This document shows, piece by piece, positions 30,838 through 40,466 of a stretch of DNA of 64,000 nucleotides (position 1 is its first letter; each line of letters starts with the position of its first letter). A program made the translations under genes and the position numbers. The notes under the pieces were generated by a model. It worked only from the letters and a program-made list of their open reading frames with translations, made no database searches and was not told the DNA's origin. Source of the stretch: Adiantum capillus-veneris (taxonomy: Eukaryota > Streptophyta > Polypodiopsida > Polypodiales > Pteridaceae); contig CM043964.1 of NCBI GenBank assembly GCA_014529385.2, forward strand, positions 3,769,997 through 3,833,996, written 5' to 3'.

Positions 30838-31848
30838 AGACATCATACGCGTATGATGTCTTTTGTGTCAAAATGACTTCATATTGGTTGTGCTTGTAGT
30901 TGATAGTGTATACATGAGTATCATATGCTTGGATTTGAGTTTGGATCCCATTCGGTCAAGTTTTGGCCAGTTTACTCCAGTTCAGGCTCTTGGCAAAATT
31001 TTGAAAGGGAAATGGATTTTATGATCCAAATTGGGTAAAACTTGGTGGATTACCTTCAAATGGCATGTAGAACACTTCTGTTTGGTGGTTGAAGCCCTTA
31101 GATGCCAAAATCACATAGTGAGACATCATACGCGTATGATGTCTTTTAGTGCATTTTTGGACCAATTTTCTCTATAAGCTTGGTTTTGGCTTTAGATAGG
31201 CTTATTCAGTGGATTTATCAAGTTTGGATAGAATTTGGACTAAAAATGGCTCTGGAGACATCATACGCGTATGATGTCTTTTTCATCAATTTTTCATGGG
31301 ATTGGTTCTGTGGACTCTCCATGTGCTAGTGAAGGACTGTTTATACTCAAATCTTGGTTTGGACTTGAATATGTTGGATTTGGGACAAAAATAGGCTTTG
31401 TATGAAGGATTTTCTCTTAATTGGGCTAATGGGGTGATCCACTTGACCAAATGGTTCCAAACTTCATATGTAGCATGTATTAGATATATATAATGGATGT
31501 ATGATGACAAATGAGCATTTTTGGCTCTGTAAGTGCAAATAGACATCATACGCGTATGATGTCTTTTGTGTCAAAATGGTGCTTTTTGGTTCCAGATAGC
31601 TTGTAGATGTGTTAATCAACAATCCTACAAAGTTTCAATGAGTTTGGAGTTATTTTGACATAATTAGGACCAAAAATCAATTTTATGGCCTACTTTGCGT
31701 CTTTTTGGTTTCCCTTGGGTTTTCTAACTCCAATTCTCATGATACTTGGTTCATAGGATGTGATTAACATGTGGAATGAGGCTATGCACTCAAATGTTGA
31801 AATGGATGTGAAAATCATGCTGTGAGACATCATACGCGTATGATGTCT
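30838..31848. repeat. Palindrome array in G1 spacer (5 copies)
   Basis: Perfect 24-bp palindromes (half-site AGACATCATACG) at 30838-30861, 31121-31144, 31256-31279, 31541-31564 and 31825-31848. Start-to-start spacings are 283, 135, 285 and 284, the same long-short-long pattern as in the leader. Confidence 0.97.
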
Positions 31849-33440
31849 TTTCTTGAAATGTTGGTCTTTTTGTGCAAAGAATGCTTTGTGCTAGTGCCCT
31901 AAGCTCTGCTAACTAGTTTTCAACTTAAAAAGTCATCAGTTTAGCTAAAAAGCCCCCTTATAGGCATTTTAGTCTCCGAAGTCGTCTTTTTGCCTTGGAG
32001 TTGAATTTCTTCAACTTTTCTTCTCGAGAGTTGCATTTCCAGCTCATTGGATATGTTGTGAAGCCATCCAGTTGGTTGGACTTGACTTTGGCTCCCCGTT
32101 CTCCATCTTTATCCATTTGGTTGCTCGAAAGCGTCTTTTTCACCATCGGTAAGTGAATCAGCTTTCTTTTGGGTTTTTCTTGCAAACATAAGTCATCCAT
32201 GTATAGTTGAAACTGCTCGTGAAGTTTCATGTCATTTGGTCTTCAATTTTAGCCGTTATGCCAAAATGACGCTTTGTGTGTCCATAGCCGAATCGGTTGT
32301 TCCGACCTACTTTTGGTGATCCAAACCGGGAGATACTCCATGGTTGCATTGCCCTCGATGTTGTTAAGCTTCCTGAGAAGTTTTGTGTCGTTCCGACAAC
32401 TTTTTTCTGTTTGCCTCTTGCAGGCTCTGTTGACCTAGGGTTTTTCCAGTCGTTCTTTCTCGAGCTTTGAGTGCTAGAAACTCATCTTCTATGTTAGGGT
32501 GACCCACCTCTAAGTTCTTGTAAGGTTTGGTTAGGCGGTTGTGCCCCTACCTAGCGTTCTTCCCCATTCCGCGTCTGCTCTTGTTTCTTGGTTTTGGTGA
32601 GTTTTCGCGACAAAAGTTAACGATAAGCATCAAAAGCTTATGGAAACGAGTCTACCTCTCATGTATGGTGTCCTCTGAGCTCTCGTAGCAGTTGTAGAAG
32701 GCGGTAGAAGGTTGGATGCTCCTGTGTGCTCTTTGCTCTCTCCAAGAAGGTAATACTGGAAATGAGCTTGATAGTGAAGTGAAAAATACTTAACTTCGGG
32801 CTTCCCGGATCACTTGTTTCCAAATTTGACATGTGCTCCTATCTCGTCGTGAAATGCACTTTAGGATTTGAAATTTCTCAATTTGGACTCCGTTTGACCT
32901 GTTTCTGAGAAATCTGTCCACTTTGCCAAAATTCTGTCATTTCGGGCTTTCCGCAACTTTTTCAGAATTGTACCCCATTTTTACCATGGGTTGCCCTTGT
33001 CATTAGGATCATCGCCGTCTATTCTTTTCTTTTTTCCGATCTCATTTCACCTGCTTTTTTATTTTTCTTTTACTTTTATTAAGAAAATCATAAAAAATAA
33101 AGGAAAATAGTAAATTGAAGCCAAAAAATACCAAACATACATGATAAATAGCTGGTAACCCTGTGTATATGAATATACACTTCTTTGTGATTTCTGGACT
33201 TGGATTACCACTTTTTTCCACTTTTTAGCTCCAAAAACACTCTTATTTAGTGATATTTACACATCTAGAGACCCAAATTCATCATTTGATCCCTTCTTGT
33301 TGCAAAACAAGGTATATAAGGGCATAAATATTATCAATATCTGCAATCAAACATAAAAAATTGCAAAATCATGTAAGACACTGCCCTTGTAATATAATTT
33401 TTGTTTTTCTTTGTTTTTTCCGCTTGTAGCTCCTGTATAC

Positions 33441-33451
33441 CTCCCCCCCTC
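33441..33451 (-). promoter_or_regulatory. G1 internal polypurine tract
   Basis: CTCCCCCCCTC in plus orientation (GAGGGGGGGAG on the element strand), identical over 11 bases to the tract next to the 3' LTR and placed just after the pol stop. It could prime plus-strand synthesis internally or mark an old element end. Confidence 0.6.
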
Positions 33452-33474
33452 GTAGTCTGAGTCCTCCCGGACAA

Positions 33475-36400
33475 CTATGAAGTGTCTGTGGGTGAAGCAT
33501 TGTAGTTGTTTTGGTCATCAGTTCCCAATGCAATTGTAGAGCGATGATACAACAGTCTTTCCAATAAAGCTGCTCTTTGTTTGATTGAAGGATTGGTGGT
33601 CGGGTTTTGGGTTGGTTTTGGCACTTCGGTAGTAGAATCAGTAGATGGATTCTTTGTTACCTTGTTGTCATTTTTCACAATCCAAATCTGCTTCCGCTTT
33701 GCTTGTGCTTGCCACAAACTCTTTGCGACCCAAACCTGCTTTGTTCTGTGTGTTGATTTCCTCGCCTTGAAATACCTAGGAGTTTCCGTTGATTGTATTG
33801 AAGGGAGTTCCTGTTTACAAATCTTTGGGATCCAAATTTGCTTGCTGTAGCTTTGTGCCGTCATGAACTTCTTTGGAATCCAGATCTGTTTCACTGTCCT
33901 TGATTGTCGGGGATCACTCTGTTGTCTGGTATTGAAGACTCTGTTTGTGTTTTTTGGCACCACCTTTTTTGGTCTCCATACCAACGTTGACTCCGTTTTA
34001 TCCCAAGGTTGAGCTGTTATATTATTGCTTGTCTTCCTTATCCAATGTTGAGAATTCCTCGTCGAAGAGTAATCCGGTTGTATAGAAACTTTTGGTTGCC
34101 ATTGCTTCTTCTTTTTCTCTGTTTGTTGTTTGCCCTTGTCCGTGGATTCTTCCTTTGGAGTTGGCTCTGTTCCTTTGGTGAACTTAATTGATTGACTTTC
34201 ACCTTCGTATTTGATAAGCACTGATTTAGAACTCCAGTCAATCATTGCATTGTATTGCTTCTGCCATGGTTGTCCTAGCAATAATGGATGTTGTGTAGCT
34301 TGGTCTTCAACCACGTAAAACATATGAGGATACACATATTGGTTAATCTGTATATGTAAAACTGTGCATCCGACAGTTTTGATTGAATTCTCAGAGTAAC
34401 TTTTTAACTCTTGCTTGGCAGTTTGTAATTTCGTGTCATTTGTCAATTGTCTATACAAACTGAGTGAAAGTAGGTTAGCTTGAGCTCCTGAATCCAATAG
34501 TGCTCTGGCTTTAATTTGGTTGGTCCCTACTTTGCATTCAATGATGGGTTCTTCTTTGTCATTCCCCATTTCTGTTATACTAACTGCGTTTATTCGTATT
34601 GCTCCTTCATTGCGCTGTTTCTGACGCAGTAGTCTTCTTTTCTCCATTCTTTCCTTCGCCTCAGCTTGCGCTTCCTCTACAATCTTTTTCTTTTTTTGGA
34701 CACGCAGCTTTTCTTGATGTATTTTGAGAAGCATGTCTTGGGTTAGCGGCAAAAGATACTTTTTCACTCTGCATCCACTAATCCAATTGGGCATTTCTTC
34801 TCCGTCTAATGTAGCAAGCTTGACGGCTCCACTTGGTGATAGATCTTTAATCACCAGAGGTCCCATCCCTCGCTTTTTAAGCTTCTTAGCATGCTGTTTC
34901 AGAGTGTAAACTAGGACATAGTCCCCAACTTTAAACTCTTTAGTCCGCACATGCTTATCAAAAAATTCCTTTTGTCGCCTTTTTTGAGCGTAGATGGAAG
35001 CTACTGCTTTTAGGCGAAGCTCATCTAGCTTTTCCAGGTCATCTAATCTATCAGAGAGCTCGTGCCCTGTCCACTCTAGATCCTTAGCCACCCTTAAGGT
35101 TGAAATCAAGAATTCTATTGGCAAGATAGCATTTAGCCCAAAAACCATGTTATATGGGGTCGTTCCTATTGATGTTTTATATGCTACCCTATATGCCCAT
35201 AATGTTGAATGCAACTTCTGGTCCCAGTCAGTTCTCGACTTAGATACAATCTTCGTAAGGACCGTGCATATGGTTTTGTTTGTTGCTTCAGCTTGTCCGT
35301 TTGCTTGTGGATGATACGGGGCTGATTTCCTATGGATTACCATGAATTCATCTAGAAGGATCTCTATCACTTCATTTATGAAATGTGTGCCTCGATCACT
35401 CACAATTTCTATTGGCAATCCATATCGTACAAAGACGTATTCATATAGAAATTGTGCCGTGGTCCTGGCATCTGCTTTTTGAGTTGCCTTTGCTTCGACC
35501 CACTTTGTTAGATAGTCTGTAGCCACAATGATGTATTGTGCATGAGTCTTATATGCAGGAGGTGAAATGGGTCCGACATAATCAATCCCCCATTTTGCAA
35601 AAGCTCTTGCCCCCATCATTGGTCTAAGCGGCATATCATCTCTTTTAAGTGGTACTTTGGTCCGCTGACAGTCATCACACCGTTTAACGTATTCCTCAGC
35701 GTCCATATGTAATGTTGGCCACCATATTCCTGCGGCTAAGACAAGTTTTGCTGTCTTATCACCTGAGAAATGGCCTCCACCTACTCCTCCATGAGCTTGC
35801 TCCAGGATTATCACATACTCAGACTCTGATGCGCAAATCCTAAGCTGGTTGTCTTTACCTCTCTTATAGAGTTGATCTCCTATTAAAGCGTAATCTCTAG
35901 CTTCTGTCTCTACAGATTTCTGACGAGCTTTTGACGTTCCTTCTGGGAAAGTTCTATTTGTGAGATATTCAACAATATACTGACTCCATTCTGGAGCGAT
36001 CATTATCTGATATAATGTTGAATACTCGGCTGGCGGTTTTGATGAACATACAATACATACTGTGACATATTCATGTACGCTTTCTTTCATTCCTGGCCAA
36101 TAGACTCCCAATTGTAACAAATTCCTATATGTGTTCCTTCTTGAACAATGAAATGCACATTCCTGAACATGTGCTTCGCACAGATATATATTATATTCCT
36201 CAGGATTGATGCATAGTCGTAAAACATGATCATTTCCCAATTGATACAACCTTCCTGCAATCAATTGAAGATTCTTGGATTGCTGAATAGCAATATGTTT
36301 CAGGTTGTATTCTCTTCTATCGAACTCTCCTCCATAGGTTAATAGGTCAACGACATTTTGAGACCACTTAGGTATCATTTCTATGTTGAACAAGTACGCG

Positions 36401-38847
36401 TCTGGCATGTCGTCATCTACTCCTATAGGGTCTTCTCCATTCGTCAATCGCGAAAGATGATCAGCTCTAAGATGTGTTTTTCCTTTCTTTACTACTACCG
36501 TGAAGTCGAATTCCAGTAAGATAATGAACCATCTCACTATTCTCCCGGTATTGCATGGTTTATTCACTAGGTAGAGCAAGGCTTGGTGATCCGTAAAAAA
36601 CACAAACTTGTTGGCTAGAAGATAATGCCGAAATTTCTTCACAGCATATATCATTCCTAATCCCTCTCGCTCTGTTGTGGTGTAATTCTTCTCTGCATGG
36701 TTGAGCTGTCGACTGGCGTAACAGATAGGAAAATCCATGTTTCCTTCTTCTGGCTGAGCCAGAATGCATCCTATTGCATATGCAGAAGCATCTATGTGCA
36801 CATGGAATATCTTCTCCCAATCTGGTGATTTCAAGACTGGAGCAGTAATGAGTGCCTCTTTCAATTTCTTGAATGATTCCTCACACTCCTCTGTCCATTC
36901 AAAGTTCACTATTAGCCTGTAAAGTGGTTGGCCTATTATAGCGTACATGTAAATGAATCGTCTATAATATCCGCAATGTCCCATAAAGCTCTGTACTTGT
37001 TTCGCATTGGTTGGTCTAGGCATATCCACTATAACTTTTATCTTCTCTAAATCCATGGATATTCCGTTTTGTGAGACAATATGTCCCAGAATTCTGCCCT
37101 GTTGGACCATAAACACACATTTCTCAGGATTGAGACAAATGCGATATGTCCTACATTTCTCAAATACTTTTCTTAGGTGTTCTAGATGCTCATCTCTCAG
37201 TAGAGAATGTACACATAAGTCATCCATGTATATTTTGAGAAACAGCCTTAAGTATTCTTTGAAAGCATGCGTCATCAGCCTCTGGAAGGTTGCGGGAGCA
37301 TTGGTTGGACCAAAAGGCATAACTCGATAAGCATAAATTCCCCACTCCGTTGCAAAAGCTGTTTTATGTTGATCTTCCAGTGCTATGGCTAGCTGGTTAT
37401 ATCCTGAAAAACCATCAAGAAAGGAGTATGCTGTTTTCCCTGATACACACTCTAGAACATGATCAGTTATCGGCAGGGGATAATTGTCCCTGATTGTTGC
37501 AGCATTCACTTTCTTTAAGTTGACACACACTCGGAGTTTTCCGTTCTTCTTAGGTACTACCACAATCGGAGATACCCAATCAGTGTGTTCAATCTCGTAT
37601 ATGAATTCAGCTTCCATTAGCTTATCTATCTCTTCCTTGATTCGCTTAGCAAAAGTATCATTATATGTGTATGGTCTCTGTCTGCTAGGCTTTGCGTCTT
37701 GTTTCAGTGGGATTGAGTGTTGGCATATCGATGGGTCAACTCCCTTTAAGTCCTTATAAGACCATGCAAACACATCCCTATACTCTCTGAGAAGACTCAA
37801 AAGTCTCTCTTCCTCGCTTGGAGACAAATCTGTGGCTATGTACACCGGTCTAGGCGTCTCACCTGGAGCTGCTAAATCAATTTTTTTTGCATCCTCCGGT
37901 CCGTCATAAGATTCGTTCTCCTTCCTCTCTCGAATAGGTGGGGTTAATATCACCTTCCTATCCTCTATTGTGAATTTCCTATAGTGAGAGGGAACATCCA
38001 TGTTTTCCTTGATTTTGACGTTTTCGTCCTCTCCACTCTCAATTTCTGTCGTCCAAACTTCCTTCAGAGTTTTCTTGAGCTCTCTGTACTTGTTTCTACG
38101 TTCTAGCTTGGACTCCGTGTGTTCTCTGTTGCGCTTGTTCTTTTCTGATTTTTCTGTTTCAGTTTTCGTTCCATTATTTTGAACTTGATTTCTTGAGCCT
38201 CTTTTGTCTTTTCGTAAGCTCTTTTGATCACTGCCTCTCATTCTTCCAGAAATCTTATCCTTAACACAATCTTCAGCCTTTACTAGCATTAGGAATTGAT
38301 TTTTTCCTCTTATTCTAGGCATCGGATTGGTTCTAACCCCTTTTGTTTTTTTCTTTGCTCTATAGTGTTTCTGGCGTTGTTTAGTTTGGTTCGGAAAATC
38401 ATAAAATCGGACATCCGTTATAGTTTCTTTGTTTCCGCTTGAATTGTCCGTTGACTCGTTGTCTGCTTCATTTCCCCACTCTGGATGATTGGGAATGTCG
38501 TGAAACACCTCTTCTTCATCTTCCTTTTCCAGTGTATCGTTCTTTTCAGTTTCTTTTTCGAGCACAGTTCTCAACATGAAATACGGAACCACGTCGTACC
38601 CGTCCTTGTCGCAAAATTTCGTTGTGGGACCATCCGGAATTGCACAAACATCTAGGGTTGCTAGAATGTGTGTCCATTCTAATGGTTCAAACGTGTCCTC
38701 TGGAAAGGGTTCTCTTACATAAGTTTCGTCTTCGATAGCCCTTTCTAAAACACATTCTTCTCGTTTCAGACTTCCACATTTCGAAGCTCCACACATCCAT
38801 AACTCCTTGGGTTTACCTAACCAAGCTGGAAATTCGGATCCCGCCAA
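33475..38847 (-). CDS. pol: G1 Pol: RT, RNase H, duplicated zinc module, integrase, second retropepsin
   Basis: 1790 codons, open. Residues 1-400: charged linker. 410-590: RT with KKNGKLRVCVNLKKVNAATI, RVMPFGPTNAPATFQ and YMDD near 541. 670-800: RNase H (HVHIDASAYAIGCILAQ, FFTDHQALLYL). 820-935 and 950-1065: the same zinc-binding module twice, each starting P.WSQ.VV..LT and ending H-x-H, CX2C. 1080-1290: integrase core with Asp in WGIDYVGP, Asp in EIVSDRGTHF and Glu in NGQAEATNK, then KVGDYVLVY. 1430-1545: a second aspartic protease fold with LLDSGAQANLL and LLLGQPW. 1620-1730: five KQIWIPK-like repeats. Only one RNase H is present, unlike E1/E2. RT and integrase active sites are all intact. 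Confidence 0.92.
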   Translation of the reverse strand: MAGSEFPAWLGKPKELWMCGASKCGSLKREECVLERAIEDETYVREPFPEDTFEPLEWTHILATLDVCAIPDGPTTKFCDKDGYDVVPYFMLRTVLEKETEKNDTLEKEDEEEVFHDIPNHPEWGNEADNESTDNSSGNKETITDVRFYDFPNQTKQRQKHYRAKKKTKGVRTNPMPRIRGKNQFLMLVKAEDCVKDKISGRMRGSDQKSLRKDKRGSRNQVQNNGTKTETEKSEKNKRNREHTESKLERRNKYRELKKTLKEVWTTEIESGEDENVKIKENMDVPSHYRKFTIEDRKVILTPPIRERKENESYDGPEDAKKIDLAAPGETPRPVYIATDLSPSEEERLLSLLREYRDVFAWSYKDLKGVDPSICQHSIPLKQDAKPSRQRPYTYNDTFAKRIKEEIDKLMEAEFIYEIEHTDWVSPIVVVPKKNGKLRVCVNLKKVNAATIRDNYPLPITDHVLECVSGKTAYSFLDGFSGYNQLAIALEDQHKTAFATEWGIYAYRVMPFGPTNAPATFQRLMTHAFKEYLRLFLKIYMDDLCVHSLLRDEHLEHLRKVFEKCRTYRICLNPEKCVFMVQQGRILGHIVSQNGISMDLEKIKVIVDMPRPTNAKQVQSFMGHCGYYRRFIYMYAIIGQPLYRLIVNFEWTEECEESFKKLKEALITAPVLKSPDWEKIFHVHIDASAYAIGCILAQPEEGNMDFPICYASRQLNHAEKNYTTTEREGLGMIYAVKKFRHYLLANKFVFFTDHQALLYLVNKPCNTGRIVRWFIILLEFDFTVVVKKGKTHLRADHLSRLTNGEDPIGVDDDMPDAYLFNIEMIPKWSQNVVDLLTYGGEFDRREYNLKHIAIQQSKNLQLIAGRLYQLGNDHVLRLCINPEEYNIYLCEAHVQECAFHCSRRNTYRNLLQLGVYWPGMKESVHEYVTVCIVCSSKPPAEYSTLYQIMIAPEWSQYIVEYLTNRTFPEGTSKARQKSVETEARDYALIGDQLYKRGKDNQLRICASESEYVIILEQAHGGVGGGHFSGDKTAKLVLAAGIWWPTLHMDAEEYVKRCDDCQRTKVPLKRDDMPLRPMMGARAFAKWGIDYVGPISPPAYKTHAQYIIVATDYLTKWVEAKATQKADARTTAQFLYEYVFVRYGLPIEIVSDRGTHFINEVIEILLDEFMVIHRKSAPYHPQANGQAEATNKTICTVLTKIVSKSRTDWDQKLHSTLWAYRVAYKTSIGTTPYNMVFGLNAILPIEFLISTLRVAKDLEWTGHELSDRLDDLEKLDELRLKAVASIYAQKRRQKEFFDKHVRTKEFKVGDYVLVYTLKQHAKKLKKRGMGPLVIKDLSPSGAVKLATLDGEEMPNWISGCRVKKYLLPLTQDMLLKIHQEKLRVQKKKKIVEEAQAEAKERMEKRRLLRQKQRNEGAIRINAVSITEMGNDKEEPIIECKVGTNQIKARALLDSGAQANLLSLSLYRQLTNDTKLQTAKQELKSYSENSIKTVGCTVLHIQINQYVYPHMFYVVEDQATQHPLLLGQPWQKQYNAMIDWSSKSVLIKYEGESQSIKFTKGTEPTPKEESTDKGKQQTEKKKKQWQPKVSIQPDYSSTRNSQHWIRKTSNNITAQPWDKTESTLVWRPKKVVPKNTNRVFNTRQQSDPRQSRTVKQIWIPKKFMTAQSYSKQIWIPKICKQELPSIQSTETPRYFKARKSTHRTKQVWVAKSLWQAQAKRKQIWIVKNDNKVTKNPSTDSTTEVPKPTQNPTTNPSIKQRAALLERLLYHRSTIALGTDDQNNYNASPTDTS

Positions 38848-38937
38848 AGTAGCTGAATCAAACTCCTCTACCGGTTCGGTTCACATCTTTGTAGCTATGG
38901 TCTTTCAGGTTCACACGTGTAGTGGTTTCCATATTTC

Positions 38938-40047
38938 TCAGGTATATGTGATCGTAGCCCCAATCTGGACCATTTTCAACTGTCTCATGAATGGTCTTCC
39001 CAGTATGATATCATAGTTATTCTCCTTGCCAAAATCGACAATAGCGAAAGTATGTTCGTATTCAATGCCGCAAGAAGTCACTACAACTTTCTCTAATAAC
39101 CCCATAGGTTTCTCCATGTGTCCATCTGCTAATTGGAGTTTCAACCTAGTCTTCCTTATTGCTGGTTTCCCCCATTTTTTCCAGATTTCTTTTGTAGCAA
39201 TGGCTACCCCTGCTCCGCTGTCTAGTATTGCCATCGTCTTCACTCCTTGGAATTCAACTGGTAAGGTTGTATTCCCCTCTTCACCTTCGCAATACTCTCC
39301 GACCTTGTTTAAGGGTACAGGCTTAGCGTTCTTTTGTGGCTTGCTCAGCTCTTCTATGCTCTCTTGCAATCTCGATGTTGGATCTTTTATCCCGAATTTC
39401 TCCAAGCATTTTCCTACAGTGGTCCACATATGTGGTCTTAGCCTCAAAAGCTCAGCTAGAGTGATAGTGCATGTCACTGGTGTTGACAAAATCTCTATCA
39501 ATCCTTGCGAGTCCATGACTTTTTCTGATGAGATTTTTCGTGAGGGAAGTGCTCTAATCTCGGATTTTGCTTCATACTCTCCTAAGTATGAAGGTAAGGT
39601 TTTCAGTGAATGAGGTTTGCTCTCCATTGTTCTAACAGAGCCCCCATCTCCCCAGTAAGATTGCAGATCCAAGTCCACTTGAGATCCTGCCTCAAATTCC
39701 ACTATGGGAGGATTCCTGATGTCCTTTTCCCAATTTGTCTGATTAGCTTGGCAACTTAGCTCGTTTGCAAAGTTTGCCTCTCTCACTTGTTTCCAAAATT
39801 CATTGTAATCCTCATCTCTTCCGTAAGACCTCTGTATGACTGGATGAAAACTCTCGATCTCCTGATCGGTTGTGTTCAACACTATGCGGTCATCCTTTTG
39901 TGTATTTTCAGGCTTTTGTGCACTGGGAGTCTTTTCAGCTACCGTGAAACGATAGTCTCTTGCTGAATTGGGTTTTCCTTCCCACAATTCATTGTTTCTT
40001 TTGGTGGTTCTAATAAGGCTTGTGCAGTCTCGATCATTCTCTGGCAC
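38938..40047 (-). CDS. G1 protease (first retropepsin)
   Basis: 369 codons. The N-terminal two thirds are unfamiliar. From about residue 260: VEFQGVKTMAILDSGAGVAI, a canonical DSGAG active site, then LKLQLADGHMEKPMGLLEKV and YDIILGRPFMRQL, the ILGRP flap-end motif. It would process the G1 polyprotein. It ends MVQIGATITYT where homologous elements continue with QDWG and DHSYKDV; that continuation is visible in another frame and rejoins the pol frame near 38880, so paired indels split protease from pol here. Confidence 0.8.
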   Translation of the reverse strand: MPENDRDCTSLIRTTKRNNELWEGKPNSARDYRFTVAEKTPSAQKPENTQKDDRIVLNTTDQEIESFHPVIQRSYGRDEDYNEFWKQVREANFANELSCQANQTNWEKDIRNPPIVEFEAGSQVDLDLQSYWGDGGSVRTMESKPHSLKTLPSYLGEYEAKSEIRALPSRKISSEKVMDSQGLIEILSTPVTCTITLAELLRLRPHMWTTVGKCLEKFGIKDPTSRLQESIEELSKPQKNAKPVPLNKVGEYCEGEEGNTTLPVEFQGVKTMAILDSGAGVAIATKEIWKKWGKPAIRKTRLKLQLADGHMEKPMGLLEKVVVTSCGIEYEHTFAIVDFGKENNYDIILGRPFMRQLKMVQIGATITYT

Positions 40048-40466
40048 ATTTCAAGTCTCTGCTTTTCTAATTCTGCGTTTGGGTATGTCATCCACCTCTG
40101 TTCTTGTGTCTGGTTGTTCTTTAACCTAGCTTCGTAAGCTCTCATCAGTGCGTCCAATGGTTCGTGTACCTTGTCGACTAGCACTGATCCCCCTGAGCTT
40201 AAGCTCGTTGTTTCTTTGATACTCTTTTGTGTCGTTCTTTCCGGGCTCATCTCTCGTTTCCCGTTTTGACTCTCAAGTTTTTCTAATCTAGCTTTAGTTT
40301 GCTTTAGTTCCTCAGCTAGAATAGCGTCTTCACGTTCTTTTCTCAACTTCATGCGTGCTTTTCTAGCTTTCCATGTGTTTTTCTGACTCCGCGGTCCTTG
40401 ACTAACCACTTCAATCGCTAACTTTCCATTCTCTAGTGGTTTTCTTAGCTTGAGCTCTAGTAACAA
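39939..40466 (-). CDS. G1 Gag-protease linker, charged
   Basis: 175 codons in a different frame from gag and from the next ORF. Rich in Lys, Glu and Arg (ARMKLREKERE-like), probably coiled coil. No domain recognised. Because gag, this ORF and the protease ORF interlock with short overlaps, one intact polyprotein frame broken by two single-base changes is the simplest reading. Programmed frameshifting is the alternative. Confidence 0.55.
   Translation of the reverse strand: MLLELKLRKPLENGKLAIEVVSQGPRSQKNTWKARKARMKLRKEREDAILAEELKQTKARLEKLESQNGKREMSPERTTQKSIKETTSLSSGGSVLVDKVHEPLDALMRAYEARLKNNQTQEQRWMTYPNAELEKQRLEMCQRMIETAQALLEPPKETMNCGKENPIQQETIVSR

Larger units (their letters stand above)
30741..33474 (-). 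other. G1 spacer between pol and extra ORF
   Basis: About 2.7 kb, AT-rich, no coding frame of note (a 90-codon frame at 31958-32230 has no recognisable domain). It carries five palindromes in its 3' part on the element strand. Confidence 0.7.
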
